A stretch of 64,000 nucleotides of DNA, from positions 3,720,001 to 3,784,000 of the forward strand of contig NW_027475133.1 in assembly GCF_051020985.1 (NCBI RefSeq). The letters are read 5' to 3'. The DNA comes from Nomia melanderi. Its lineage: Eukaryota; Arthropoda; Insecta; Hymenoptera; Halictidae. Position numbers and translations under genes: made by a program. Below are positions 1 to 11,759 of the stretch, piece by piece. The number at the start of each line of letters is the position of its first letter. Positions within the stretch are counted from its first letter, which is position 1. Below the pieces are notes generated by a model. It was not told where the DNA came from and ran no database searches. It saw only the letters and a list, made by a program, of their open reading frames with translations.

Positions 1-1609
1 GACCATCAGGGGCCGAGAAAATCACCGTCTCATGGGGCCGGACACTCAGGGTCAGGGGAAAATCCAATATTTATCTGGTGATATCTTGGGTGCTATTACA
101 GATAGCGCAATAAATCAAAGTGCATTGTCTGTAGGAGGCCCTGGCGCATGAATCTGTGCAGCGGGAACGACCTCGGACCACCAGGGGCCGAAAAAACCAC
201 AGTCTCATGGGGCCGGACACTCAGGGTCAGGGGAAAATCCAATATAGATCTGGTGATATCTCGGGTGCTATTACAGATAGCGCAATAAATCATAGTCCAT
301 TGTCTGTAGGAGGCCCTGGCGCATGAATCTGGCCAGCGGGAACGACCTCGGACCACCAGCGGCCGAGAAAACCACCGTCTCATGGGGCCGGACACTCAGG
401 GTCGGGGAAAAATCCAATATATATCTGGTGATATCTCGGGTGCTATTAGAGATAGCGCAATAAACCAAAGTGAATTGTCTGCAGGAGGCCCTGGCGCATG
501 AATCTGTGCAGCGGGAACGATCTCGGACCATCAGGGGCCGAGAAAACCACCGTCTCATGGGGCCGGACACTCAGGGTCGGGGAAAAATCCAATATATATC
601 TGGTGATATCTCGGGTGCTATTAGAGATAGAGCAATAAACCAAAGTGAATTGTCTGCAGGAGGCCCTGGCGCATGAATCTGTGCAGCGGGAACGATCTCG
701 GACCATCAGGGGCCGAGACATCCACCGTCTCATGGGGCCGGACACTCAGGGTCGGGGAAAAATCCAATATATATCTGGTGATATCTCGGGTGCTATTAGA
801 GATAGAGCAATAAACCAAAGTGAATTGTCTGCAGGAGGCCCTGGCGCCTGAAGCTGTGCAGCGGGAACGACCTCGGACCACCAGGGGCCGAGGAAAGCAC
901 CGTCTCGAGGGGGCCGGACACTCTGGGCCAGGGAAAAATCCAATATATATGTGGTGATATCTCGGGTGCTATTACAGATAACGCATTAAATCAAAGTGCA
1001 TTGTCTGTAGGAGGCCCTGGCGCATGAATCTGTGCAGCGGGAACGACCTAGGACCACCAGGGGCCGAGAAAACTACAGTCTCATGGGGCCGGACACTCAG
1101 GGTCAGGGGAAAATCCAATATATATCTGGTGATATCTCGGGTGCTATTAGAGATAGCGCAATAAACCAAGGTGAATTATCTGCAGGAGGCCCTGGCGCAT
1201 GAATCTGTGCAACGGGAACGACCTCGGACCACCAGGGGCCGAGAAAACGACAGTCTCAAGGGGCCGGACACTCAGGGTCAGGGGAAAATCCAATATATAT
1301 CTGGTGATATCTCTGGTGCTATTACAGATAGCGCAATAAATCAAAGTGCATTGTCTGTAGGAGGCCCTGGCGCATAAATGTGGCCAGCGGGAACGACCTC
1401 GGACCATCAGGGGCCGAGAAAACCACCGTCTCATGGGGCCGGACACTCAGGGTCAGGGGAAAATCCAATATTTATCTGGTGATATCTTGGGTGCTATTAC
1501 AGATAGCGCAATAAATCAAAGTGCATTGTCTGTAGGAGGCCCTGGCGCATGAATTTGTGCAGCGGGAACGACCTCGGACCACCAGGGGCCGAGAAAACGA
1601 CAGTCTCAA
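1..1609. repeat. Leading satellite segment, irregular subtype mix
   Basis: About nine monomers. At 300-840 there are beta-like copies reading GGGTCGGGGAAAAATCC, with near-identical neighbours at 175-bp spacing (the monomers starting near 446 and 621). 841-1,015 is the most divergent monomer seen. 1,147-1,609 has CATAAATGTGGCC and TCTCAAGGGGCC variants and TATTTATCTGG copies. It holds no gene and no other element. Confidence 0.85.
841..1015. repeat. Most divergent monomer, with 1-bp insertion
   Basis: Compared with the consensus this copy has GCGCCTGAAGCT, GAGGAAAGCACC, TCTCGAGG, CTCTGGGCCAG, ATATATGTGG and GATAACGCATTAAATC, roughly a dozen differences. It also has one extra base between 907 and 913, where CTCATGGGGCC becomes CTCGAGGGGGCC. 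The change creates a CTCGAG (XhoI) site at 904-909 that I did not notice elsewhere. The insertion shifts the phase of all downstream monomers by +1 relative to those upstream. Confidence 0.85.
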
Positions 1610-4600
1610 GGGGCCGGACACTCAGGGTCAGGGGAAAATCCAATATATATCTGGTGATATCTCTGGTCCTATTACAGATAGCGCAATAAATCAAAGTGCA
1701 TTGTCTGTAGGAGGCCCTGGCGCATAAATGTGGCCAGCGGGAACGACCTCGGACCATCAGGGGCCGAGAAAACCACCGTCTCATGGGGCCGGACACTCAG
1801 GGTCAGGGGAAAATCCAATATTTATCTGGTGATATCTCGGGTGCTATTACAGATAGCGCAATAAATCAAAGTGCATTGTCTGTAGGAGGCCCTGGCGCAT
1901 GAATCTGTGCAGCGGGAACGACCTCGGAACACCAGGGGCCGAGAAAACCACCGTCTCATGGGGCAGGACACTCAGGGTCAGTGAAAAATCCAATATATAT
2001 CTGGTGATATCTCGGGTGCTATTACAGATAGCGCAAAAAATCAAAGTGCATTGTCTGTAGGAGACGCTGGCGCATGAACCTGTGCAGCGGGAACGTTCTC
2101 GGACCACCAGGGGCCGAGAAAACGACCGTCTCATGGGGCCGGACGCTCAGGGTCAGTGAAAAATCCAATATATATCTGGTGATATCTCGGGTGCTATTAG
2201 AGATAGCGCAATAAACCAAAGTGAATTATCTGCAGGAGGCCCTGGCGCATGAATCTGTGTAACGGGAACGACCTCGGACCACCAGGGGCCGAGAAAACCA
2301 CAGTCTCATGGGGCCGGATAATCAGGGTCAGGGGAAAATCCAATATAGATCAGGTGATATCTCGGGTGCTATTACAGATAGCGCAATAAATCATAGTGCA
2401 TTGTCTGTAGGAGGCCCTGGCGCATGAATCTGGCCAGCGGGAACGACCTCGGACAACCAGCGGCCGAGAAAACCACCGTCTCATGGGGCCGGACACTCAG
2501 GGTCGGGGAAAAATCCAATATATATCTGGTGATATCTCGGGTGCTATTAGAGATAGCGCAATAAACCAAAGTGAATTGTCTGCAGGAGGCCCTGGCGCAT
2601 GAATCTGTGCAGCGGGAACGACCTCGGACCACCAGGGGCCGAGAAACCCGCAGTCTCATGGGGCCGGACACTCAGGGTCAGGGAAAAATCCAATATATAT
2701 CTGGTGATATCTCGGGCGCTATTAGAGATAGCGCAATAAATCAAAGTGCATTGTCTGTAGGAGGCCCTGGCGCATGAATCTGTGCAGCGGGAACGACCTC
2801 GGAACACCAGGGGCCGAGAAAACCATCGTCTCATGGGGCAGGACACTCAGGGTAAGTGAAAAATCCAATATATATCTGGTGATATCTCGGGTGCTATTAC
2901 AGATAGCGCAATAAATCAAAGTGCATTGTCTGTAGGAGACGCTGGCGCATGAACCTGTTCAGCGGGAACGTTCTCGGACCACCAGGGGCCGAGAAAACGA
3001 CCGTCTCATGGGGCCGGACGCTCAGGGTCAGTGAAAAATCCAATATATATCTGGTGATATCTCGGGTGCTATTAGAGATAGCGCAATAAACCAAAGTGAA
3101 TTATCTGCAGGAGGCCCTGGCGCATGAATCTGTGCAACGGGAACGACCTCGGACCACCAGGGGCCGAGAAAACCACAGTCTCATGGGGCCGGATACGCAG
3201 GGTCAGGGGAAAATCCAATATAGATCTGGTGATATCTCGGCTGCTATTACAGATAGCGCAATAAATCATAGTGCATTGTCTGTAGGAGGCCCTGGCGCAT
3301 GAATCTGGCCAGCGGGAACGACCTCGGACCACCAGCGGCCGAGAAAACCACCGTCTCATGGGGCCGGACACTCAGGGTCGGGGAAAAATCCAATATATAT
3401 CTGGTGATATCTCGGGTGCTATTAGAGATAGCGCAATAAACCAAAGTGAATTGTCTGCAGGAGGCCCTGGCGCATGAATCTGTGCAGCGGGAACGACCTC
3501 GGACCACCAGGGGCCGAGAAAACCGCAGTCTCATGGGGCCGGACACTCAGGGTCAGGGAAAAATCCAATATATATCTGGTGATATCTCGGGCGCTATTAG
3601 AGATAGCGCAATAAATCAAAGTGCATTGTCTGTAGGAGGCCCTGGCGCATGAATCTGTGCAGCGGGAACGACCTCGGAACACCAGGGGCCGAGAAAACCA
3701 CCGTCTCATTGGGCAGGACACTCAGGGTCAGTGAAAAATCCAATATATATCTGTTGATATCTCGGGCGCTATTAGAGATAGCGCAATAAATCAAAGTGAA
3801 TTATCTGCAGGAGGCCCTGGCGCATGAATCTGTGCAGCGGGAACGACCTCGGACCACCAGGGGCCGAGAAAACCACCGTCTCATGGGGCCGGACACTCAG
3901 GGTCAGGAAAAAATCCAATATATATCTGGTGATATCTCGGGTGCTATTACAGATAGCGCAATAAATCAAATTGCATTGTCTGTAGGAGGCCCTGGCGCAT
4001 AAATGTGGACAGCGGGAACGACCTCGGACCATCAGGGGCCGAGAAAACCACCGTCTCATGGGGCCGGACACTCAGGGTCAGGGGAAAATCCAATACTTAT
4101 CTGGTGATATCTTGGGTGCTATTACAGATAGCGCAATAAATCAAAGTGCATTGTCTGTAGGAGGCCCTGGCGCATGAATCTGTGCAGCGGGAACGACCTC
4201 GGACCACCAGGGGCCGAGAAAACCACAGTCTCATGGGGCCGGACACTCAGGGTCAGGGAAAAATTCAATATATATCTGGTGATATCTTGGGTGCTATTAG
4301 AGATAGCGCAATAAACCAAAGTGAGTTATCTGCAGGAGGCCCTGGCGCATGAATCTGTGCAACGGGAACGACCTCGGACCACCAGGGGCCGAAAAAACCA
4401 CAGTCTCATGGGGCCGGACACTCAGGGTCAGGGAAAAATCCAATATATATCTGGTGATATCTCGGGTGCTATTACAGATAGCGCAATAAATCAAAGTGCA
4501 TTGTCTGTAGGAGGCCCTGGCGCATGAACCTGTTCAGCGGGAACGTTCTCGGACCACCAGGGGCCGAGAAAACGACCGTCTCATGGGGTCGGACGCTCAG

Positions 4601-6684
4601 GGTCAGTGAAAAATCCAATAGATATCTGGTGATATCTCGGGTGCTATTAGAGATAGCGCAATAACCCAAAGTGAATTATCTGCAGGAGGCCCTGGCGCAT
4701 GAATCTGTGCAACGGGAACGACCTCGGACCACCAGGGGCCGAGAAAACCACAGTCTCATGGGGCCGGATACTCAGGGTCAGGGGAAAATCCAATATAGAT
4801 CTGGTGATATCTCGGGTGCTATTACAGATAGCGCAATAAATCATAGTGCATTGTCTGTAGGAGGCCCTGGCGCATGAATCTGGCCAGCGGGAACGACCTC
4901 GGACCACCAGCGGCCGAGAAAACCACCGTTTCATGGGGCCGGACACTCAGGGTCGGGGAAAAATCAAATATATATCTGGTGATATCTCGGGTGCTATTAG
5001 AGATAGCGCAATAAACCAAAGTGAATTGTCTGCAGGAGGCCCTGGCGCATGAATCTGTGCAGCGGGAACGATCTCGGACCATCAGGGGCCGAGACATCCA
5101 CCGTCTCATGGGGCCGGACACTCAGGGTCAGGGAAAAATCCAATATATATCTGGTGATATCTCGGGTGCTATTACAGATAGCGCAATAAACCAAAGTGAA
5201 TTGTCTGCAGGAGGCCCTGGCGCATGAATCTGTGCAGCGGGACCGACCTCGAACCACCAGGGGCCGAGAAAACCGCAGTCTCATGGGGCCGGACACTCTG
5301 GGTCAGGGGAAAATCCAATATATATCTGGTGATATCTCGGGCGCTATTAGAGATAGCGCAATAAATCAAAGTGCATTGTCTGTAGGAGGCCCTGGCGCAT
5401 GAATCTGTGCAGCGGGAACGACCTCGGAACACCAGGGGCCGAGAAAACCACCGTCTCATTGGGCAGGACACTCAGGGTCAGTGAAAAATCCAATATATAT
5501 CTGGTGATATCTCGGGTGCTATTACAGATAGCGCAATAAATCAAAGTGCATTGTCTGTAGGAGACGCTGGCGCATGAACCTGTTCAGCGGGAACGTTCTC
5601 GGACCACCAGGGGCCGAGAAAACGACCGTCTCATGGGGCCGGACGCTCAGGGTCAGTGAAAAATCCAATATATATCTGGTGATATCTCGGGTGCTATTAG
5701 AGATAGCGCAATAAACCAAAGTGAATTATCTGCTGGAGGCCCTGGCGCATGAATCTGTGCAACGGGAACGACCTCGGACCACCAGGGGCCGAGAAAACCA
5801 CAGTCTCATGGGGCCGGATACTCAGGGTCAGGGGAAAATCCAATATAGATCTGGTGATATCTCGGGTGCTATTACAGATAGCGCAATAAATCATAGTCCA
5901 TTGTCTGTAGGAGGCCCTGGCGCATGAATCTGGCCAGCGGGAACGACCTCGGACCACCAGCGGCCGAGAAAACCACCGTCTCATGGGGCCGGACACTCAG
6001 GGTCGGGGAAAAATCCAATATATATCTGGTGATATCTCGGGTGCTATTAGAGATAGCGCAATAAACCAAAGTGAATTGTCTGCAGGAGGCCCTGGCGCAT
6101 GAATCTGTGCAGCGGGAACGATCTCGGACCATCAGGGGCCGAGACATCCACCGTCTCATGGGGCCGGACACTCAGGGTCAGGGAAAAATCCAATATATAT
6201 CTGGTGATATCTCGGGTGCTATTACAGATAGCGCAATAAATCAAAGTGCATTGTCTGTAGGAGGCCCTGGCGCATGAATCTGTGCAGCGGGAACGACCTC
6301 AGACCACCAGGGGCCGAGGAAACCACAGTCTCATGGGGCCGGACACTCAGGGTCAGGGCAAAATCCAATATATATCTGGTGATATCTCGGGTGCTATTAG
6401 AGATAGCGCAATAAATCAAATTGCATTGTCTGTAGGAGGCCCTGGCGCATAAATGTGGACAGCGGGAACGACCTCGGACCATCAGGGGCCGAGAAAACCA
6501 CCGTCTCATGGGGCCGGACACTCAGGGTCAGGGGAAAATCCAATATTTATCTGGTGATATCTTGGGTGCTATTACAGATAGCGCAATAAATCAAAGTGCA
6601 TTGTCTGTAGGAGGCCCTGGCGCATGAATCTGTGCAGCGGGAACGACCTCGGACCACCAGGGGCCGAGAAAACCACAGTCTCAT
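1610..6684. repeat. 29-monomer higher-order unit (5,075 bp), copy 1
   Basis: Every variant site read here recurs exactly 5,075 bases (29 x 175) downstream. Only two differences were noticed: G at 2,066 versus T at 7,141, and T at 4,589 versus C at 9,664. Distinctive shared marks include CTCTGGTCCTATTAC, CGCAAAAAATC, GTGTAACGGG, GGATAATCAGG, ATAGATCAGG and TCATTGGGCAGG. The left edge is defined by mismatches at 1,555, 1,599 and 1,609. Such identity implies a recent unequal exchange or other duplication, unless it is an assembly duplication. Confidence 0.9.
2716..2734. other. Perfect 7-bp inverted repeat in a GCGCTAT-type monomer
   Basis: GCGCTAT at 2,716-2,722 and ATAGCGC at 2,728-2,734 flank TAGAG. 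The same perfect version recurs wherever the text reads CGGGCGCTATTAGAG, for example around 8,666, 12,517, 24,592, 30,016 and 62,216. It differs from the commoner form by one T-to-C change in the left arm. Confidence 0.85.
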
Positions 6685-9600
6685 GGGGCCGGACACTCAG
6701 GGTCAGGGGAAAATCCAATATATATCTGGTGATATCTCTGGTCCTATTACAGATAGCGCAATAAATCAAAGTGCATTGTCTGTAGGAGGCCCTGGCGCAT
6801 AAATGTGGCCAGCGGGAACGACCTCGGACCATCAGGGGCCGAGAAAACCACCGTCTCATGGGGCCGGACACTCAGGGTCAGGGGAAAATCCAATATTTAT
6901 CTGGTGATATCTCGGGTGCTATTACAGATAGCGCAATAAATCAAAGTGCATTGTCTGTAGGAGGCCCTGGCGCATGAATCTGTGCAGCGGGAACGACCTC
7001 GGAACACCAGGGGCCGAGAAAACCACCGTCTCATGGGGCAGGACACTCAGGGTCAGTGAAAAATCCAATATATATCTGGTGATATCTCGGGTGCTATTAC
7101 AGATAGCGCAAAAAATCAAAGTGCATTGTCTGTAGGAGACTCTGGCGCATGAACCTGTGCAGCGGGAACGTTCTCGGACCACCAGGGGCCGAGAAAACGA
7201 CCGTCTCATGGGGCCGGACGCTCAGGGTCAGTGAAAAATCCAATATATATCTGGTGATATCTCGGGTGCTATTAGAGATAGCGCAATAAACCAAAGTGAA
7301 TTATCTGCAGGAGGCCCTGGCGCATGAATCTGTGTAACGGGAACGACCTCGGACCACCAGGGGCCGAGAAAACCACAGTCTCATGGGGCCGGATAATCAG
7401 GGTCAGGGGAAAATCCAATATAGATCAGGTGATATCTCGGGTGCTATTACAGATAGCGCAATAAATCATAGTGCATTGTCTGTAGGAGGCCCTGGCGCAT
7501 GAATCTGGCCAGCGGGAACGACCTCGGACAACCAGCGGCCGAGAAAACCACCGTCTCATGGGGCCGGACACTCAGGGTCGGGGAAAAATCCAATATATAT
7601 CTGGTGATATCTCGGGTGCTATTAGAGATAGCGCAATAAACCAAAGTGAATTGTCTGCAGGAGGCCCTGGCGCATGAATCTGTGCAGCGGGAACGACCTC
7701 GGACCACCAGGGGCCGAGAAACCCGCAGTCTCATGGGGCCGGACACTCAGGGTCAGGGAAAAATCCAATATATATCTGGTGATATCTCGGGCGCTATTAG
7801 AGATAGCGCAATAAATCAAAGTGCATTGTCTGTAGGAGGCCCTGGCGCATGAATCTGTGCAGCGGGAACGACCTCGGAACACCAGGGGCCGAGAAAACCA
7901 TCGTCTCATGGGGCAGGACACTCAGGGTAAGTGAAAAATCCAATATATATCTGGTGATATCTCGGGTGCTATTACAGATAGCGCAATAAATCAAAGTGCA
8001 TTGTCTGTAGGAGACGCTGGCGCATGAACCTGTTCAGCGGGAACGTTCTCGGACCACCAGGGGCCGAGAAAACGACCGTCTCATGGGGCCGGACGCTCAG
8101 GGTCAGTGAAAAATCCAATATATATCTGGTGATATCTCGGGTGCTATTAGAGATAGCGCAATAAACCAAAGTGAATTATCTGCAGGAGGCCCTGGCGCAT
8201 GAATCTGTGCAACGGGAACGACCTCGGACCACCAGGGGCCGAGAAAACCACAGTCTCATGGGGCCGGATACGCAGGGTCAGGGGAAAATCCAATATAGAT
8301 CTGGTGATATCTCGGCTGCTATTACAGATAGCGCAATAAATCATAGTGCATTGTCTGTAGGAGGCCCTGGCGCATGAATCTGGCCAGCGGGAACGACCTC
8401 GGACCACCAGCGGCCGAGAAAACCACCGTCTCATGGGGCCGGACACTCAGGGTCGGGGAAAAATCCAATATATATCTGGTGATATCTCGGGTGCTATTAG
8501 AGATAGCGCAATAAACCAAAGTGAATTGTCTGCAGGAGGCCCTGGCGCATGAATCTGTGCAGCGGGAACGACCTCGGACCACCAGGGGCCGAGAAAACCG
8601 CAGTCTCATGGGGCCGGACACTCAGGGTCAGGGAAAAATCCAATATATATCTGGTGATATCTCGGGCGCTATTAGAGATAGCGCAATAAATCAAAGTGCA
8701 TTGTCTGTAGGAGGCCCTGGCGCATGAATCTGTGCAGCGGGAACGACCTCGGAACACCAGGGGCCGAGAAAACCACCGTCTCATTGGGCAGGACACTCAG
8801 GGTCAGTGAAAAATCCAATATATATCTGTTGATATCTCGGGCGCTATTAGAGATAGCGCAATAAATCAAAGTGAATTATCTGCAGGAGGCCCTGGCGCAT
8901 GAATCTGTGCAGCGGGAACGACCTCGGACCACCAGGGGCCGAGAAAACCACCGTCTCATGGGGCCGGACACTCAGGGTCAGGAAAAAATCCAATATATAT
9001 CTGGTGATATCTCGGGTGCTATTACAGATAGCGCAATAAATCAAATTGCATTGTCTGTAGGAGGCCCTGGCGCATAAATGTGGACAGCGGGAACGACCTC
9101 GGACCATCAGGGGCCGAGAAAACCACCGTCTCATGGGGCCGGACACTCAGGGTCAGGGGAAAATCCAATACTTATCTGGTGATATCTTGGGTGCTATTAC
9201 AGATAGCGCAATAAATCAAAGTGCATTGTCTGTAGGAGGCCCTGGCGCATGAATCTGTGCAGCGGGAACGACCTCGGACCACCAGGGGCCGAGAAAACCA
9301 CAGTCTCATGGGGCCGGACACTCAGGGTCAGGGAAAAATTCAATATATATCTGGTGATATCTTGGGTGCTATTAGAGATAGCGCAATAAACCAAAGTGAG
9401 TTATCTGCAGGAGGCCCTGGCGCATGAATCTGTGCAACGGGAACGACCTCGGACCACCAGGGGCCGAAAAAACCACAGTCTCATGGGGCCGGACACTCAG
9501 GGTCAGGGAAAAATCCAATATATATCTGGTGATATCTCGGGTGCTATTACAGATAGCGCAATAAATCAAAGTGCATTGTCTGTAGGAGGCCCTGGCGCAT

Positions 9601-11759
9601 GAACCTGTTCAGCGGGAACGTTCTCGGACCACCAGGGGCCGAGAAAACGACCGTCTCATGGGGCCGGACGCTCAGGGTCAGTGAAAAATCCAATAGATAT
9701 CTGGTGATATCTCGGGTGCTATTAGAGATAGCGCAATAACCCAAAGTGAATTATCTGCAGGAGGCCCTGGCGCATGAATCTGTGCAACGGGAACGACCTC
9801 GGACCACCAGGGGCCGAGAAAACCACAGTCTCATGGGGCCGGATACTCAGGGTCAGGGGAAAATCCAATATAGATCTGGTGATATCTCGGGTGCTATTAC
9901 AGATAGCGCAATAAATCATAGTGCATTGTCTGTAGGAGGCCCTGGCGCATGAATCTGGCCAGCGGGAACGACCTCGGACCACCAGCGGCCGAGAAAACCA
10001 CCGTTTCATGGGGCCGGACACTCAGGGTCGGGGAAAAATCAAATATATATCTGGTGATATCTCGGGTGCTATTAGAGATAGCGCAATAAACCAAAGTGAA
10101 TTGTCTGCAGGAGGCCCTGGCGCATGAATCTGTGCAGCGGGAACGATCTCGGACCATCAGGGGCCGAGACATCCACCGTCTCATGGGGCCGGACACTCAG
10201 GGTCAGGGAAAAATCCAATATATATCTGGTGATATCTCGGGTGCTATTACAGATAGCGCAATAAACCAAAGTGAATTGTCTGCAGGAGGCCCTGGCGCAT
10301 GAATCTGTGCAGCGGGACCGACCTCGAACCACCAGGGGCCGAGAAAACCGCAGTCTCATGGGGCCGGACACTCTGGGTCAGGGGAAAATCCAATATATAT
10401 CTGGTGATATCTCGGGCGCTATTAGAGATAGCGCAATAAATCAAAGTGCATTGTCTGTAGGAGGCCCTGGCGCATGAATCTGTGCAGCGGGAACGACCTC
10501 GGAACACCAGGGGCCGAGAAAACCACCGTCTCATTGGGCAGGACACTCAGGGTCAGTGAAAAATCCAATATATATCTGGTGATATCTCGGGTGCTATTAC
10601 AGATAGCGCAATAAATCAAAGTGCATTGTCTGTAGGAGACGCTGGCGCATGAACCTGTTCAGCGGGAACGTTCTCGGACCACCAGGGGCCGAGAAAACGA
10701 CCGTCTCATGGGGCCGGACGCTCAGGGTCAGTGAAAAATCCAATATATATCTGGTGATATCTCGGGTGCTATTAGAGATAGCGCAATAAACCAAAGTGAA
10801 TTATCTGCTGGAGGCCCTGGCGCATGAATCTGTGCAACGGGAACGACCTCGGACCACCAGGGGCCGAGAAAACCACAGTCTCATGGGGCCGGATACTCAG
10901 GGTCAGGGGAAAATCCAATATAGATCTGGTGATATCTCGGGTGCTATTACAGATAGCGCAATAAATCATAGTCCATTGTCTGTAGGAGGCCCTGGCGCAT
11001 GAATCTGGCCAGCGGGAACGACCTCGGACCACCAGCGGCCGAGAAAACCACCGTCTCATGGGGCCGGACACTCAGGGTCGGGGAAAAATCCAATATATAT
11101 CTGGTGATATCTCGGGTGCTATTAGAGATAGCGCAATAAACCAAAGTGAATTGTCTGCAGGAGGCCCTGGCGCATGAATCTGTGCAGCGGGAACGATCTC
11201 GGACCATCAGGGGCCGAGACATCCACCGTCTCATGGGGCCGGACACTCAGGGTCAGGGAAAAATCCAATATATATCTGGTGATATCTCGGGTGCTATTAC
11301 AGATAGCGCAATAAATCAAAGTGCATTGTCTGTAGGAGGCCCTGGCGCATGAATCTGTGCAGCGGGAACGACCTCAGACCACCAGGGGCCGAGGAAACCA
11401 CAGTCTCATGGGGCCGGACACTCAGGGTCAGGGCAAAATCCAATATATATCTGGTGATATCTCGGGTGCTATTAGAGATAGCGCAATAAATCAAATTGCA
11501 TTGTCTGTAGGAGGCCCTGGCGCATAAATGTGGACAGCGGGAACGACCTCGGACCATCAGGGGCCGAGAAAACCACCGTCTCATGGGGCCGGACACTCAG
11601 GGTCAGGGGAAAATCCAATATTTATCTGGTGATATCTTGGGTGCTATTACAGATAGCGCAATAAATCAAAGTGCATTGTCTGTAGGAGGCCCTGGCGCAT
11701 GAATCTGTGCAGCGGGAACGACCTCGGACCACCAGGGGCCGAGAAAACCACAGTCTCAT
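6685..11759. repeat. 29-monomer higher-order unit (5,075 bp), copy 2
   Basis: This is the adjacent second copy of the unit at 1,610-6,684. Matching to the unit start continues until about 11,783, where GGGA replaces GGGG, so the crossover point is ambiguous over roughly 24 bases around 6,685-6,708. Its second half, from 8,791, is also the start of the segment repeated at 16,666, so that part exists three times in the window. Confidence 0.9.
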
